Assembly: GCA_947396885.1 (NCBI GenBank)
Contig: OX377205.1
Coordinates: forward strand, 75,364,969-75,428,968
DNA: 64,000 nucleotides
Direction of reading: 5' to 3'
Source: Heligmosomoides polygyrus polygyrus
Taxonomy: Eukaryota > Nematoda > Chromadorea > Rhabditida > Heligmosomidae
The notes under the pieces were generated by a model. That model was given only the letters and a program-made list of their open reading frames with translations, had not been told where the DNA came from and searched no databases. This document shows, in pieces, positions 55,113-64,000 of the stretch. Position numbers and translations under genes: made by a program. Position 1 is the stretch's first letter; each line of letters opens with the position of its first letter.

Positions 55113-57565
55113 TAAATGGTCGAATATATCCCTGAAACCTCTGACATCAATTTCAGATTCCAAGAAGCCCTTCGTCATCATCCACGTCATTATAATGACT
55201 TCATCACCTTCGTATGGCCGCTACCAAAGTCGAACGTATTTTTCGAGACATTTTGGACGCCTGAAAAACACCGACGGTTTGGGATACAACTGTTCCTGCT
55301 TTATTATGTTTTTCCAGTAAACAGCTCAACGCTATCACATGAACTGTCACCACTTTATGCATTTGGAAATGCGAAATAAAGATAGATTCACTCAGTGATT
55401 CCGGTTCTTTTCGAATGCTGAATGGTCTCACCATTTTCTATACTACATGCACTACGAGGTACAATACAATAGCCCCCCCCCCTTACTGATCCATCTCTAG
55501 TACCTCCTACTGGCACGTATTCTGAATCATCAGGCACGTTGGGCGACCTCTTCGGCACCTCTTCTGAGAGCAGAATCCAGCTCCGAATCCTCCCCCCCCC
55601 CCCCCTGAGCGACGAGAGGTTCGCTCGTGTAATGTTTGCATTGAAGGATTTCGCGTTAAATCGTCAACGCCGTGTTGGCCTGTTTGAATTTTTACCTTTC
55701 GCGCCCGAGCAACTCATCCGAAAACTCGTCCGCAGTTTTTTGCTTGTGTGCGTTTAACGGCGAGTAGGGTCCGTGCGAAACGAAAACCAAACTAGTTCCT
55801 TTCATTTTCTTATTCATTTTATTTTATTTGCATGCCCTGTTGTACAGTTTCCTTATTGATATTCAGCCGTCAAACGCAAAAATGCGGAACTGGATCGCGC
55901 CCACCTGTTTGCTACCTTGCAATGGAAAGAGAAGAAAAGAGAAAACATTGGACTAGAGTAAATATTAATCAATCACTTAGGAATTACAGTAAGAAGAACT
56001 GTTAGAAGGGATAGAGGGGTAGTAAACAGAAACTAAATAAATGAATAATTTGTTTTAAGAGAAGTGACGATTTGAGTCCAAATTGTGTATTGAAAAGTTA
56101 TCGAGTTCTCCTAGATTATGTCATGGGATGTTAGAGGTTTTCCTTTTAATTCCGATTACTTTGTCTACTGTATTCTTGTATGTTTCTTGGACAGGCTGTC
56201 TACCACATCCAATGAAAGGCCTATATTTGTTCCTTTTTTCTGAACTTGTTTGTGTTGAATATCTACATTCCCCGCATTAACATGCCTACGAGAGATGTGA
56301 TGAAAGTTGTTGTAGTTATAATCCGTTTCACGTACGCAATGCATTGGTAAACTAACGCCATTGTTTCTATTTTAGATCTCCTACAGATAGTTTGGTGCAA
56401 CTACGAAGGTAGCGCTTTCCGTTTATTTGTTATTTTATATTTTTTATATTATTTTTTATTATTCATTATTTTAAACGGCTCTGCCTTTTAATATATAAAA
56501 AATTTGAAATCAATAATTTGTTGATAATCTTTATTCTTTGTGTATAAAGAGAATGTTGCGCTCCATAAGAATGATCTCTTTTAACAAGTTCGGTTTACCT
56601 TTTATTCCAGCATATTCCACGTATATTTGATAATTTTCTTTCTCCTAACTCTATCATCCTACATTTGTACCTAAATACACCACCTAAATACCTAGAGGCT
56701 AATCTATTATGCTCAAAGTTATATTTTTCCATGCCCTTTCCTGATTTTCCATGTTGGTCTTTTAACGTTGTTACTGTAACATTTCGTTTCGACACAATGT
56801 TTTTTATTCTATTTTTCCAACTATCCTCTATGAGGTTTTATTGTCCTACCGTGCCGCCGCGGTACAACAACGGTGGAGTATAAATCCATTACAGCGCCAC
56901 GTGACAGCGAAAATCGATATCCATGCCGACGTCCATTGTGCCGCGGCCTTTCGTCGTGCAAATACGAACTGTCAACAAGCACTTTTCACCTCAGTTAGAA
57001 ACTGTGACTGAAGTTTTGTGACCGAGCTAGCTGTTTTGGAATGTAACAAGGATTCGAGATTAATCCAGTGCCTATAAATTATCTGACTAGTTCGTCTTCT
57101 ACCCTTACTGATTAGCAGAAAGGGGAGGAACGCTAATTGTTCGGCCTCTCTCTAAAGGCCTGTGGAAAGCCGCGGTCAACTCGTTGTAATCATTATTTTT
57201 TTAATAAATAAATTCTAGGTCTTCCACCTTTTTTTGATGTTAATGAGTGGTTTGATCCAATGCCTACTTAGAAGATAGTTGGTTTATTCGTGCTACCAAC
57301 AGTTAACCCTCCTTGAAACAAACCGGTTTATTCATCCAAGTATAAGATTTTCGATCAGCACACATGCGAACGCATCCGAAGAAGTCTCAATATTAAGTCC
57401 AATACGAAAAACGACGACTGATGCGAAACTCTTGTGACGCTGGGAAAAATCACTGCAGATCACAGATCACTGACACTGGAACGGCCGCGAAGTGACAAAA
57501 GGACGAGTCTGATCTTCTTTACTGTATATTGCAGATCAAATAGATATTGAAGAGACACGGATACA
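55113..57565. other. Intergenic stretch with two repeat remnants
   Basis: Positions 55561-55625 resemble the 83-bp foldback unit (GCAGAATCCAGCTCC, C-run, TGAGCGACGA). Positions 56850-56965 are an inverted piece of the GC-rich TIR element type. Otherwise AT-rich without recognisable genes. Confidence 0.45.
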
Positions 57566-57653
57566 GACTTTGGAGACACGCCAATCTGTGCCGAATACAT
57601 AGCGAGGATCACCTCGCTATGTGTTTGGCACAGATTGGCGTGTCTCCAAAGTC
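57566..57653 (+). repeat. Long hairpin, 42-bp arms, 4-base loop
   Basis: The arms 57566-57607 and 57612-57653 pair over all 42 positions. The only two non-Watson-Crick positions are G-T and T-G in the plus strand, so a plus-strand RNA would be fully paired with two wobbles, while a minus-strand RNA would have two mismatches. Confidence 0.93.
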
Positions 57654-57780
57654 TCCAGATTTGCACCAATAATTTCGCAGCTCGGGCAATTTCACGTGCT
57701 CCATTCTGAAGCACAGACCAGCAAATTCGTAAATTCTGCATTGTCAATGTTTTCCAAGTCTGACATTTCTGGCTACCAGC

Positions 57781-58023
57781 ATGGCCCAAGATCCAAAGGA
57801 GGGAATAACAATTAAATACGCCCTCAAATGGAAAAAGTGGTTCATGAGGAGCATTATGAGCGGGCGCGTCCCGCGCGGTTTTCTGCCGCCAAACGCTATT
57901 GTCATTAATGCGATAATACTGTCTGGCCAAGAAAGCGATGGTGGTTCATGTTTCATTTCAATTTCAGCAGTTTTGTTCATCTCAAGGGCAAACTGTTACC
58001 AGTGGTCATTTTTCCTCTACTGA
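57781..58023 (+). other. Unassigned open frame left of the RTE insertion
   Basis: ATG 57781 opens MAQDPKEGITIKYALKWKKW and continues to FLPPNAIVINAIILSGQESD. No family, splice partner or signal peptide is recognised. An open minus-strand frame overlaps it. Confidence 0.25.
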
Positions 58024-58027
58024 TATT

Positions 58028-59293
58028 CTTCTTCTTCAGCGTTTGTCCCGCTTCGTGGCGGGGTCCGCTATTCTGGTGTCATGACGCCACCTTTCCCGAT
58101 CCAGCGCTAGATCAGGATGGACGCCAGCCGCTTTCAAGTCCGTATGTAACGTATCAGCCCAGCGCTGCTTCGGGCGCCCTCTAGGCCGCTTTCCTGTTAC
58201 CTCGAACTTAAGGCCTATCTTGCGGACGCTATCTTCCTTTCCACGCAGAACGTGGCCGTACCATCGTAAGCGAGCTTCGCGCATCTTGTCAGTTATCGGC
58301 GCGACACCGAACTTCTGCCGAATAGCATAGTTTCGGATGCGGTACATGCGCGTAACTCCTGCCGTCCAGCGCAGCATCTTCGTCTCCATGACGCTGAGGC
58401 GCGTTTCAACTTCCTTGGTCGCAGGCTAACACTCAGCGCCGTACATCGCTACTGGCCGGATGACTGCCCTGTAGATCTTTGACTTAAAGCGCTCTGGTAT
58501 CTTCTTGTCGCACAGCACGCCAGTCAACGAGCGCCACTTGGACCAAGCTGCACTCACGCGTGAATTCACTTCGACCATCAGACCGCCGTCAGACGCGACT
58601 GCTGATCCCAGGTACTTAAAGACCGCAGTACGTGGAAGCTCGATGCCGTTAACCTTGATGGAGCTGGACTCGGTAACGTCCGTCGTAAAATACTCGGTCT
58701 TCTTCACGTTCAATCTGAGTCCAAACCGCTCCAAGCGATCACACCAAGCTTGCACCTCTCGCTCGAGTTCACCTTTATCTTCGCTAGCGAGCATCACGTC
58801 ATCGGCATAAAGCAACCCAAGGGACGGGCTTCTGAAGATCTCGTGTGATGGCATCCATGACGACAACAAAGAGGAGTGGGGAAAGCGCAGAACCCTGGTG
58901 TACCCCGACAGAGATGGGGAACTCCATCGAGGTTCCAGCTGCAGCTTGCACTCGACTCTTTGGACAAGAGTAGAGAATTCGCACCCACTCTATGAGCTCT
59001 TCGGGAACTCCATGATGTCGCAAGGCGTACCATATCACTTCACGCGGTACGTGGTCAAAGGCACTCTCCAAGTCGAGGAAGGCGATATGCACTGCCTTCT
59101 GTTTCTCGCGATGCTTCTCTATCAGGAGGCGGGCGGCGTGTATGGCATCAATGGTGCCACAGCCAGCCACGAAGCCGCACTGATTGCTGGACAGCTGGAC
59201 GATGTCCCGAATTCGTCCATCGACAATTCGCTCAAAGATCTTCATGCTGTGCGAAAGCAAGCGAATCGGACGGTAATTGGAGACATAACGACA
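58028..59293 (-). mobile_element. RTE-type retrotransposon (copy 2), 18-bp target duplication
   Basis: TTTTCCTCTACTGATATT occurs exactly at 58010-58027 and 59294-59311, on either side. The 3' end (left on this map) is CTTCTTCTTCAGCGTTTGTC read on the plus strand, the complement of the GACAAACRCTGAAGAAGAAG end seen near 18680. The copy is 5'-truncated at the reverse transcriptase start. It shows the uninterrupted form of the site occupied by the TATAC-type element in copy 1. Confidence 0.93.
58036..59290 (-). pseudogene. RTE reverse transcriptase (copy 2), inactivated
   Basis: From NYRPIRLLSHSMKIFERIVD (59285) through RDIVQLSSNQCGFVAGCG, KAVHIAFLDLESAFDHVPRE, VGVHQGSALSPLLFVVVMDA, a frameshift near 58810, LLYADDVMLASEDKGELERE (catalytic), KYLGSAVASDGGLMVEVN, a TAG at 58426-58428 where Trp is expected, then METKMLRWTAGVTRMYRIRN, MREARLRWYGHVLRGKEDSV and RPRGRPKQRWADTLHTDL. 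One frameshift and one nonsense mutation are the only major lesions, so this copy is fairly young. Confidence 0.92.
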
Positions 59294-59311
59294 TTTTCCT
59301 CTACTGATATT

Positions 59312-60226
59312 GGCTGTTTACAAAATTTGTCACGTGGCGGTTTATGAATTACAATGCTTTAGTGGATTCTGCATTCCACCCAAACCTATTCAAAAGGCTC
59401 GTGAGCCCACTCGTGACAAGCACGTCGTTGACTTGTTCTCAGTATTCAACAAAATCTAATCAAAGCTATGAATGTGACCACCTACGCCCTACAGTTGCTT
59501 TCGCCCCTCTTACGATATCACTATTTCTAGGGATCATTTTGCATTTACGATGATGTGGAGCATACCGTAAAGCTAATTACATTGTAATTTGTCAACTATT
59601 GCTTTTCTCTAAATTGCAAGAGCTTTAATGGCTCTCTAATATTAGAGCCAAATATGATTTTTTGTCTATTCTATATCATGTGTGCTTGTAAATTTTTACC
59701 CCTTCAGAAGCAACCTTTCGGCAATGACAACGTACTTTCCTATCTTTCCTAATTATATGAACTAAAGGAAAAATCTTGCCTCGATTCGCAAAATGTTGGT
59801 GTCCTAAAAATATTATCACTTCACAACAATTAAAACAAGCTTGGTCGCTTTCTCAAAAAAAAAATATCCATAATAGTTATTATGAACGGAACTTTTGATA
59901 AATCCTAAAAAGCTTTTCACTGTACAAGCTGTAAATCTCTATTGGAGAACCCGGGTTTCGATCAGACCGAATTTCTACATTACGCGATGAAATTGGCAGC
60001 TAGCGATTTTGAGGTGTCAGTGCTGGCCACTCATTCTAATCCCCATCTTTCCTACCGCGCTCCAGTGAATGTTCAGTGAATGGCCAAGGTTGAACAGGGC
60101 CGTTACATACCGTCCCCGTTTCCAACCGTTTGAAAAAAGGCAGGTGGTGAGAGGTGCAATTGTGTGAGCGCACAGTTTTCCTATCTTTCAACTACGTCAC
60201 CAGCGGTTTTGCCGTTTTTTCAGAAC
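59312..60226. other. Intergenic stretch, no gene recognised
   Basis: AT-rich and probably upstream sequence of the small gene at 60239. Confidence 0.4.
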
Positions 60227-60238
60227 CGAATTGCAAAA

Positions 60239-60760
60239 ATGTTCAGTCGATCTCTGATCAGGGAACTGCTCCGTCAACGCTTTCTGTCTTCTAAACCGGT
60301 GCACCGTTATGCAGGTCCTTTTAAAGCTTCTCTGTCGTCCACCAAGAAGCATGTGATGGGTGAACCTGAATCAAGACCAATATTTAATCTCAAGTGCGTG
60401 ATTTTGTCCTATTTTCGCTCCATGATGAAAGACACCTCTTATCGAACGTGGCTGATTGGGAGCGCCGAAGACTTTTCAATAAAGGAGGTGAATCGCCATC
60501 ACCGATCGAGCTGTAGATTTGTCTTGCGGTGTGAAAGAGGAGTTGTCAGTTTATGATGGTGAAGTGATGAGAGATGTTGTGCCGATAATGGAGAACATCT
60601 TGGCAATTAGGACAGGTAATACGACATGGTTTCGTGTTTGGCAGCAAAACCCACCACAGGGGTAGCTGATACTTCATCCAAATGCGTATAAATTCGCCCT
60701 TTAGGCTCGAGAAGAATCGGAGACTTTTTCACATATACCTACGAACCTATCATCATGTAG
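60239..60760 (+). CDS. Small mitochondrial-presequence protein, three exons (hypothetical)
   Basis: Exon 1 60239-60359 (ATG, 16 nt after a GCCGTTTTTTCAG acceptor), exon 2 60517-60615, exon 3 60705-60760 (TAG). Borders are GT-AG (G|GTGAAC, TGTAG|AT, ACAG|GTAAT, CTTTAG|GC) and phases agree, giving 91 aa. MFSRSLIRELLRQRFLSSKP is an arginine-rich amphipathic start with SSKP after it, typical of mitochondrial targeting. The rest is EELSVYDGEVMRDVVPIMEN and a short SRRIGDFFTYTYEPIIM tail. No family is recognised. The exon-1 donor is my choice among two; the alternative (AA|GTGCGT) breaks the phase. Confidence 0.42.
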
Positions 60761-61099
60761 AAGATAGAAGAACATCTTTGGCTGAAGTGGTCGTCGAAAT
60801 CCCATCAGGCTGTTTCTGCTGAGGTCAGGTCAAGTAGCACGTGATCTGTGCCTTGAACTCAGAAGAAAAACCTTGCAATTCTGTTGTCAAAGTGCACGGT
60901 CTACGGTCCACTGACGACATTGTGCTTGTAACAGCGAGCATTACCAAGCGCCCGCCTTCGATGATGATGTATGTGGTAGCGTTGGGCTGCAACTGAAGTT
61001 GACCTATCCAAGGGACTAGTGCCGGAGCTGTGCAGGAGGAGATGAGCCTCTTGGAAAGCCGTCAAGAGCGTCGTGAAGTCGTGAAGAAGACGAAGGTCA

Positions 61100-61215
61100 T
61101 CCGACTCCGTGTCTTCCACTGTTCTTCCTGCGCTAACGTACATCTGGGACTCTGGGATCCACAAAGGACACAACCGATCAGCGTCGCTCAACGAAGAGTG
61201 GAGAGGAGCTCGGAG
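61100..61215 (+). pseudogene. RTE reverse transcriptase fragment
   Basis: HSSVLPALTYISGTLGSTKD-like and ISVAQRRVERS text corresponds to STVLPALTYASETW and ISVAQRGIER of the copy at 49087-49570. Short and frame-broken. Confidence 0.55.
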
Positions 61216-61667
61216 TAGCGGGGTCAATGTAAGCGAGAGGATGTCTCTGTATTTTAGAGTAGCATCGATGTAAGCCAGAGACGCTGTCGCAAGACAGGTT
61301 GTTGAAAATTAGGCGAAGGCCGATCATGTAGTGCGGCTTCCTCCTCACATCCGCTGAACGAGAGTCATAAACGATAGATTTCAATTTTCGAGACACATGT
61401 ACACACACCACGGTGTAGGTCATACTTGTTCATGAATGAACTGCACCAATGAAGGGGATTATTAGTGTCCTTCCATTGAGGAAGATCCTGGGAGGGCTAC
61501 TCAGGCACAAGGTGGCACCCTAGCGAGCAAGATGTAACTACAAGCGATAACCATACGGCGTAGGTTCAAGTGGCTAATCGAACAAGAAAATTTAGGATGT
61601 ATCCCTATCATATGTTGTTACAGGATGCAGGATGTTTTGTTTCGATCGAAACTCTCGCCAGACGGGA
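61216..61667. other. Intergenic stretch
   Basis: Nothing recognised. Confidence 0.4.
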
Positions 61668-61714
61668 CTCAAACCTGCATCTTCTGCTTTCCGGGCAGAA
61701 GATGCGGGTTCGAG
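61668..61714. repeat. Hairpin of two facing B-box-like segments
   Basis: CTCAAACCTGCATCTTCTGC and GCAGAAGATGCGGGTTCGAG are inverted copies with two differences and a 7-base loop. Each arm contains a tRNA T-arm-like GGTTYGAG word, so this may be two tRNA 3' halves tail to tail. Confidence 0.6.
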
Positions 61715-63109
61715 GCTTGATGGAATATCCTTATCATAATCAAAACACTACTATTCGAAGTTCACAAAAAAGCAGAAGAGTCCATGTGACCAGGAAGTGA
61801 ACGAAAAAGCTTCAAATTGTTTTTGTTTTTGTTTATAACCCTCAAATTGGACCGTGATGCTCGTCTAATGCCGACAGCGCACCACGCGCAGTGGGAAGTA
61901 CGCATTCCCCTTAACGAATAGATCCTTTTCTACTTATGGCAGTACTGTACTTTGGTTCAAAAGAATGAAAGCGAAAAGGTGAGGTGTGGCGAAAAAGTAA
62001 GCCTGGGTAATAGGAAATCATTAGTTGCACACATACTTCTATTCCAAAAAAAATTTTAAAAACCACATTTGAAAGTCTGTTTCGCTTTTGCAGGTGTGTC
62101 TTAAGTATAAAAGCACCACTTTTTGCACAATTTCGAGTATATGGGCTTTTCAATTATTGACATTGCAGAACTAGGTGTGGATTGTCTGTCATTCTTTGCC
62201 GGAGGAAATTAGCCACCTCCAAAAATCATATAGCAATCACCTATATGTAAAAACTGAATGGGACCAGCTTACGTCGTCGCATGTGGTCCCGCTGTCTAGA
62301 CCGGAGATTGGCGATCGTTTTTTATTCAACCGGAATTTCGGCTGAGGTTTTGTCGATTGAAATCGCTAGGATCAGAAATAATGGTAGGCAGCATGAAATT
62401 GACTGTAGAAAAACCTCGTGTACGTCTTCTGCATGCGAACTCTATGAGCTGTTGAAGCGTAAACCCATTATGTCAATTTCATTCTTCAAAATTAATACCT
62501 CTAGGAATTAATTTGAAGTCACGACAACTGATGATATCGGTCTCATCCGATCTCTAGTCTTAACTGGCCCAAACTAGTCAGAGCAAAAATGGCTTCCTTT
62601 CCTGAAGCTTTCCTTCTGACTACTATGTAATAGTTTTTCTTTAAGCAGACGTTGCTCTTCAGAAGGAGGAGCGCGCGTTTCTGTGTTTCTCCAATTCTGT
62701 GTTTTTCATACTATTACAGCTAAGCTTATCGTGACACTTGTATGACTTCACGTTCTTATAATTTATTCATTCGTTTGTTTATTTTTTATTTGCACAATGT
62801 CGTGCGCAGGAAGATAGTACATTTAACAAGGACATTAGAAAATATAATACATGGTGTAAACAAATTCAGCAAAATAAAACTAACCATCATCGTTACCTTT
62901 CATGTGAGCGCAACCATTAAACGGAAAGAAGAATTCACTTAGAAGGAAAGGAATTTTGAGAGAATGGAGGTAAGGGAAGGGAATATAAGATGATGCCCAA
63001 CTATTTATATAATAAAAGTGACAATTCGGTAGCCTTCGAACGCCAGGCATTCTAATTTCTCGAGTACCTGTCCCTCACACGAAAGGCTGATGAGCGATCT
63101 GTAAAAGAA
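61715..63109. other. Intergenic stretch
   Basis: At 62755-62800 a TTTATTCATTCGTTTG-type tract followed by TTATTTGCACAATG resembles the 3' end of a CR1-like element on the minus strand. No gene recognised. Confidence 0.4.
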
Positions 63110-63143
63110 GATCTCTTTTTCACGCCGGCGTGAAAAAGAGATC
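63110..63143. repeat. Perfect 34-bp palindrome without spacer
   Basis: GATCTCTTTTTCACGCC is followed immediately by its exact inverse GGCGTGAAAAAGAGATC. No spacer and no mismatch. Confidence 0.97.
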
Positions 63144-63459
63144 GTTTGCACTTCAGGTGAAAAATTGGTGTGTCGCCATGCAGTGTCACCACCGTGTTCC
63201 GGATGGGATAATGGGAGAAATCGTCGAGTTTCTATGAAAACGATAAGCGGAGCGCAAGAGATCGCACTTTCTGCTCGGAATTAAACGGATGTTCTAATCG
63301 ACCTCGATGAAAAAGCAGAAAGATGGAGATGTGTGTTGCTCGCTTAGAACGTACTCACATTAAAACACATTTAGACTCAATCTTCGCGATTTCATGCCGA
63401 TGTTGAGTGCGTGGCGCATACAAGGGTAGTTAACCACAGATAAATCAACGTATTCTTAC

Positions 63460-63665
63460 CTTGAACCCTGACACTGGCGATTGAGACATTTGTTAGGTAG
63501 TCCACAGTTTTTAGACAGAAGCATATTGAGATTCAAACCATCATAGCTTTGCCAACTGAGGTTATACGCGGACTTGAGTTTTAAGATTTGTGCTTCACGC
63601 CCTGTGTATGTAAACTGTTGGGACATATCGCCTCCTGTTTTCAGTGGTGCCTTCATGATAGAGGG
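63460..63665 (-). CDS. Possible exon of an unidentified gene near the window edge
   Basis: The minus strand reads MSQQFTYTGREAQILKLKSA, YNLSWQSYDGLNLNMLLSKN and CGLPNKCLNRQCQGS, and stops at a good donor (TTCAAG|GTAAGAAT, border 63460). Upstream a second frame, DGFGPSMCPVGRAFIGSRSP, SDTVEAELVGTAFLALYHEG and TTENRRRYVPTVYIHRA, also looks coding and overlaps it out of frame. Either a frameshifted pseudogene or two alternative exons. The function is unknown. Confidence 0.3.
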
Positions 63666-64000
63666 CAAGAAATGCTGTACCGACCAGCTCCGCTTCTACA
63701 GTATCGCTGCGGTCAATCGGCGAACGAGATCCAATGAACGCCCTTCCCACAGGACACATTGAAGGACCAAACCCATCTCATGCGACTTACTTCAATTGGT
63801 AACGTAAACGTGTTCGACAATGCTGACGAACCGCTTGTCGTGCGGGTGACGAGGCGACTACTATAGAAGTTGAAGGCTTCTCATCGTGCAGAGAGTGGCT
63901 TCTGTACCAGCGGTTGCCTCCACGTCAAATGTGGAGAGACGTGTTTTTGAGCGCATGTCAATGATTTACTGTAAGACTACTGACGTCTTCTCGGTTTTGT

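Noticed and set aside
61668..61714. Possible tRNA gene because of GGTTCGAG
   Set aside because: No acceptor stem, D arm or anticodon loop; only two facing T-arm-like pieces.

Overview
The window looks like nuclear DNA of a nematode, most likely a clade V strongylid (hookworm-type) with a repeat-rich genome. The reasons are: a Tc5-like element with TNA target sites, RTE-type and CR1-like retrotransposons, a Penelope-like element, mariner copies, very small introns (54-88 nt) beside kilobase introns packed with transposons, and start codons lying just behind TTTTCAG acceptors as in trans-spliced genes. The species assignment is inference. There is one 200-base assembly gap (43648-43847).

Host genes are few and none shows up as a long ORF. 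The best is a nine-exon minus-strand gene (coding 35154 down to 25091) that I assembled by eye from phase-compatible GT-AG exons. It encodes a UBASH3/Sts-type histidine-phosphatase-fold protein of about 315 aa in which the catalytic RHG motif and the other catalytic His and Arg positions are replaced, so it reads as a pseudophosphatase. One of its introns is 5.7 kb and carries an RTE copy, a CR1 fragment, a minisatellite array and a nested TIR element. Two small plus-strand genes are plausible: a secreted peptide of about 102 aa (13957-14322) and a mitochondrial-presequence protein of about 91 aa (60239-60760). A partial minus-strand exon may lie near the right edge (63460-63665).

Most of the rest is mobile DNA. 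Left to right: a Tc5-like long-TIR element (2686-4346); a truncated mariner (5786-6188), a foldback (6189-7566) and a full-length dead mariner with TA target duplications (7635-8899); tRNA-derived SINE copies; an RTE copy (14540-18695) split by a 3053-bp TIR element with an 8-bp target duplication (14857-17909) that contains a 118-bp satellite; a CR1-like element (21293-23712) inside a GGTCCCC-type array; the pseudophosphatase gene with its transposon-filled introns; a tRNA-like foldback directly upstream of it (35204-36481); a GC-rich TIR element (40557-41510); a rearranged Penelope-like element around the gap (42201-45400); a decayed LTR-element integrase (47590-48470); a second member of the 8-bp-duplication family (50068-53493) with a second Tc5-like copy nested in it; and a 5'-truncated RTE with an 18-bp target duplication (58028-59293).

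The nesting gives a relative chronology: RTE before the TATAC-type TIR element; TATAC-type element before Tc5-like copy 2; GGTCCCC array before CR1 and before the element with a 10-bp duplication. Three striking hairpins or palindromes (54654-54731, 57566-57653, 63110-63143) are not explained by any element recognised here.
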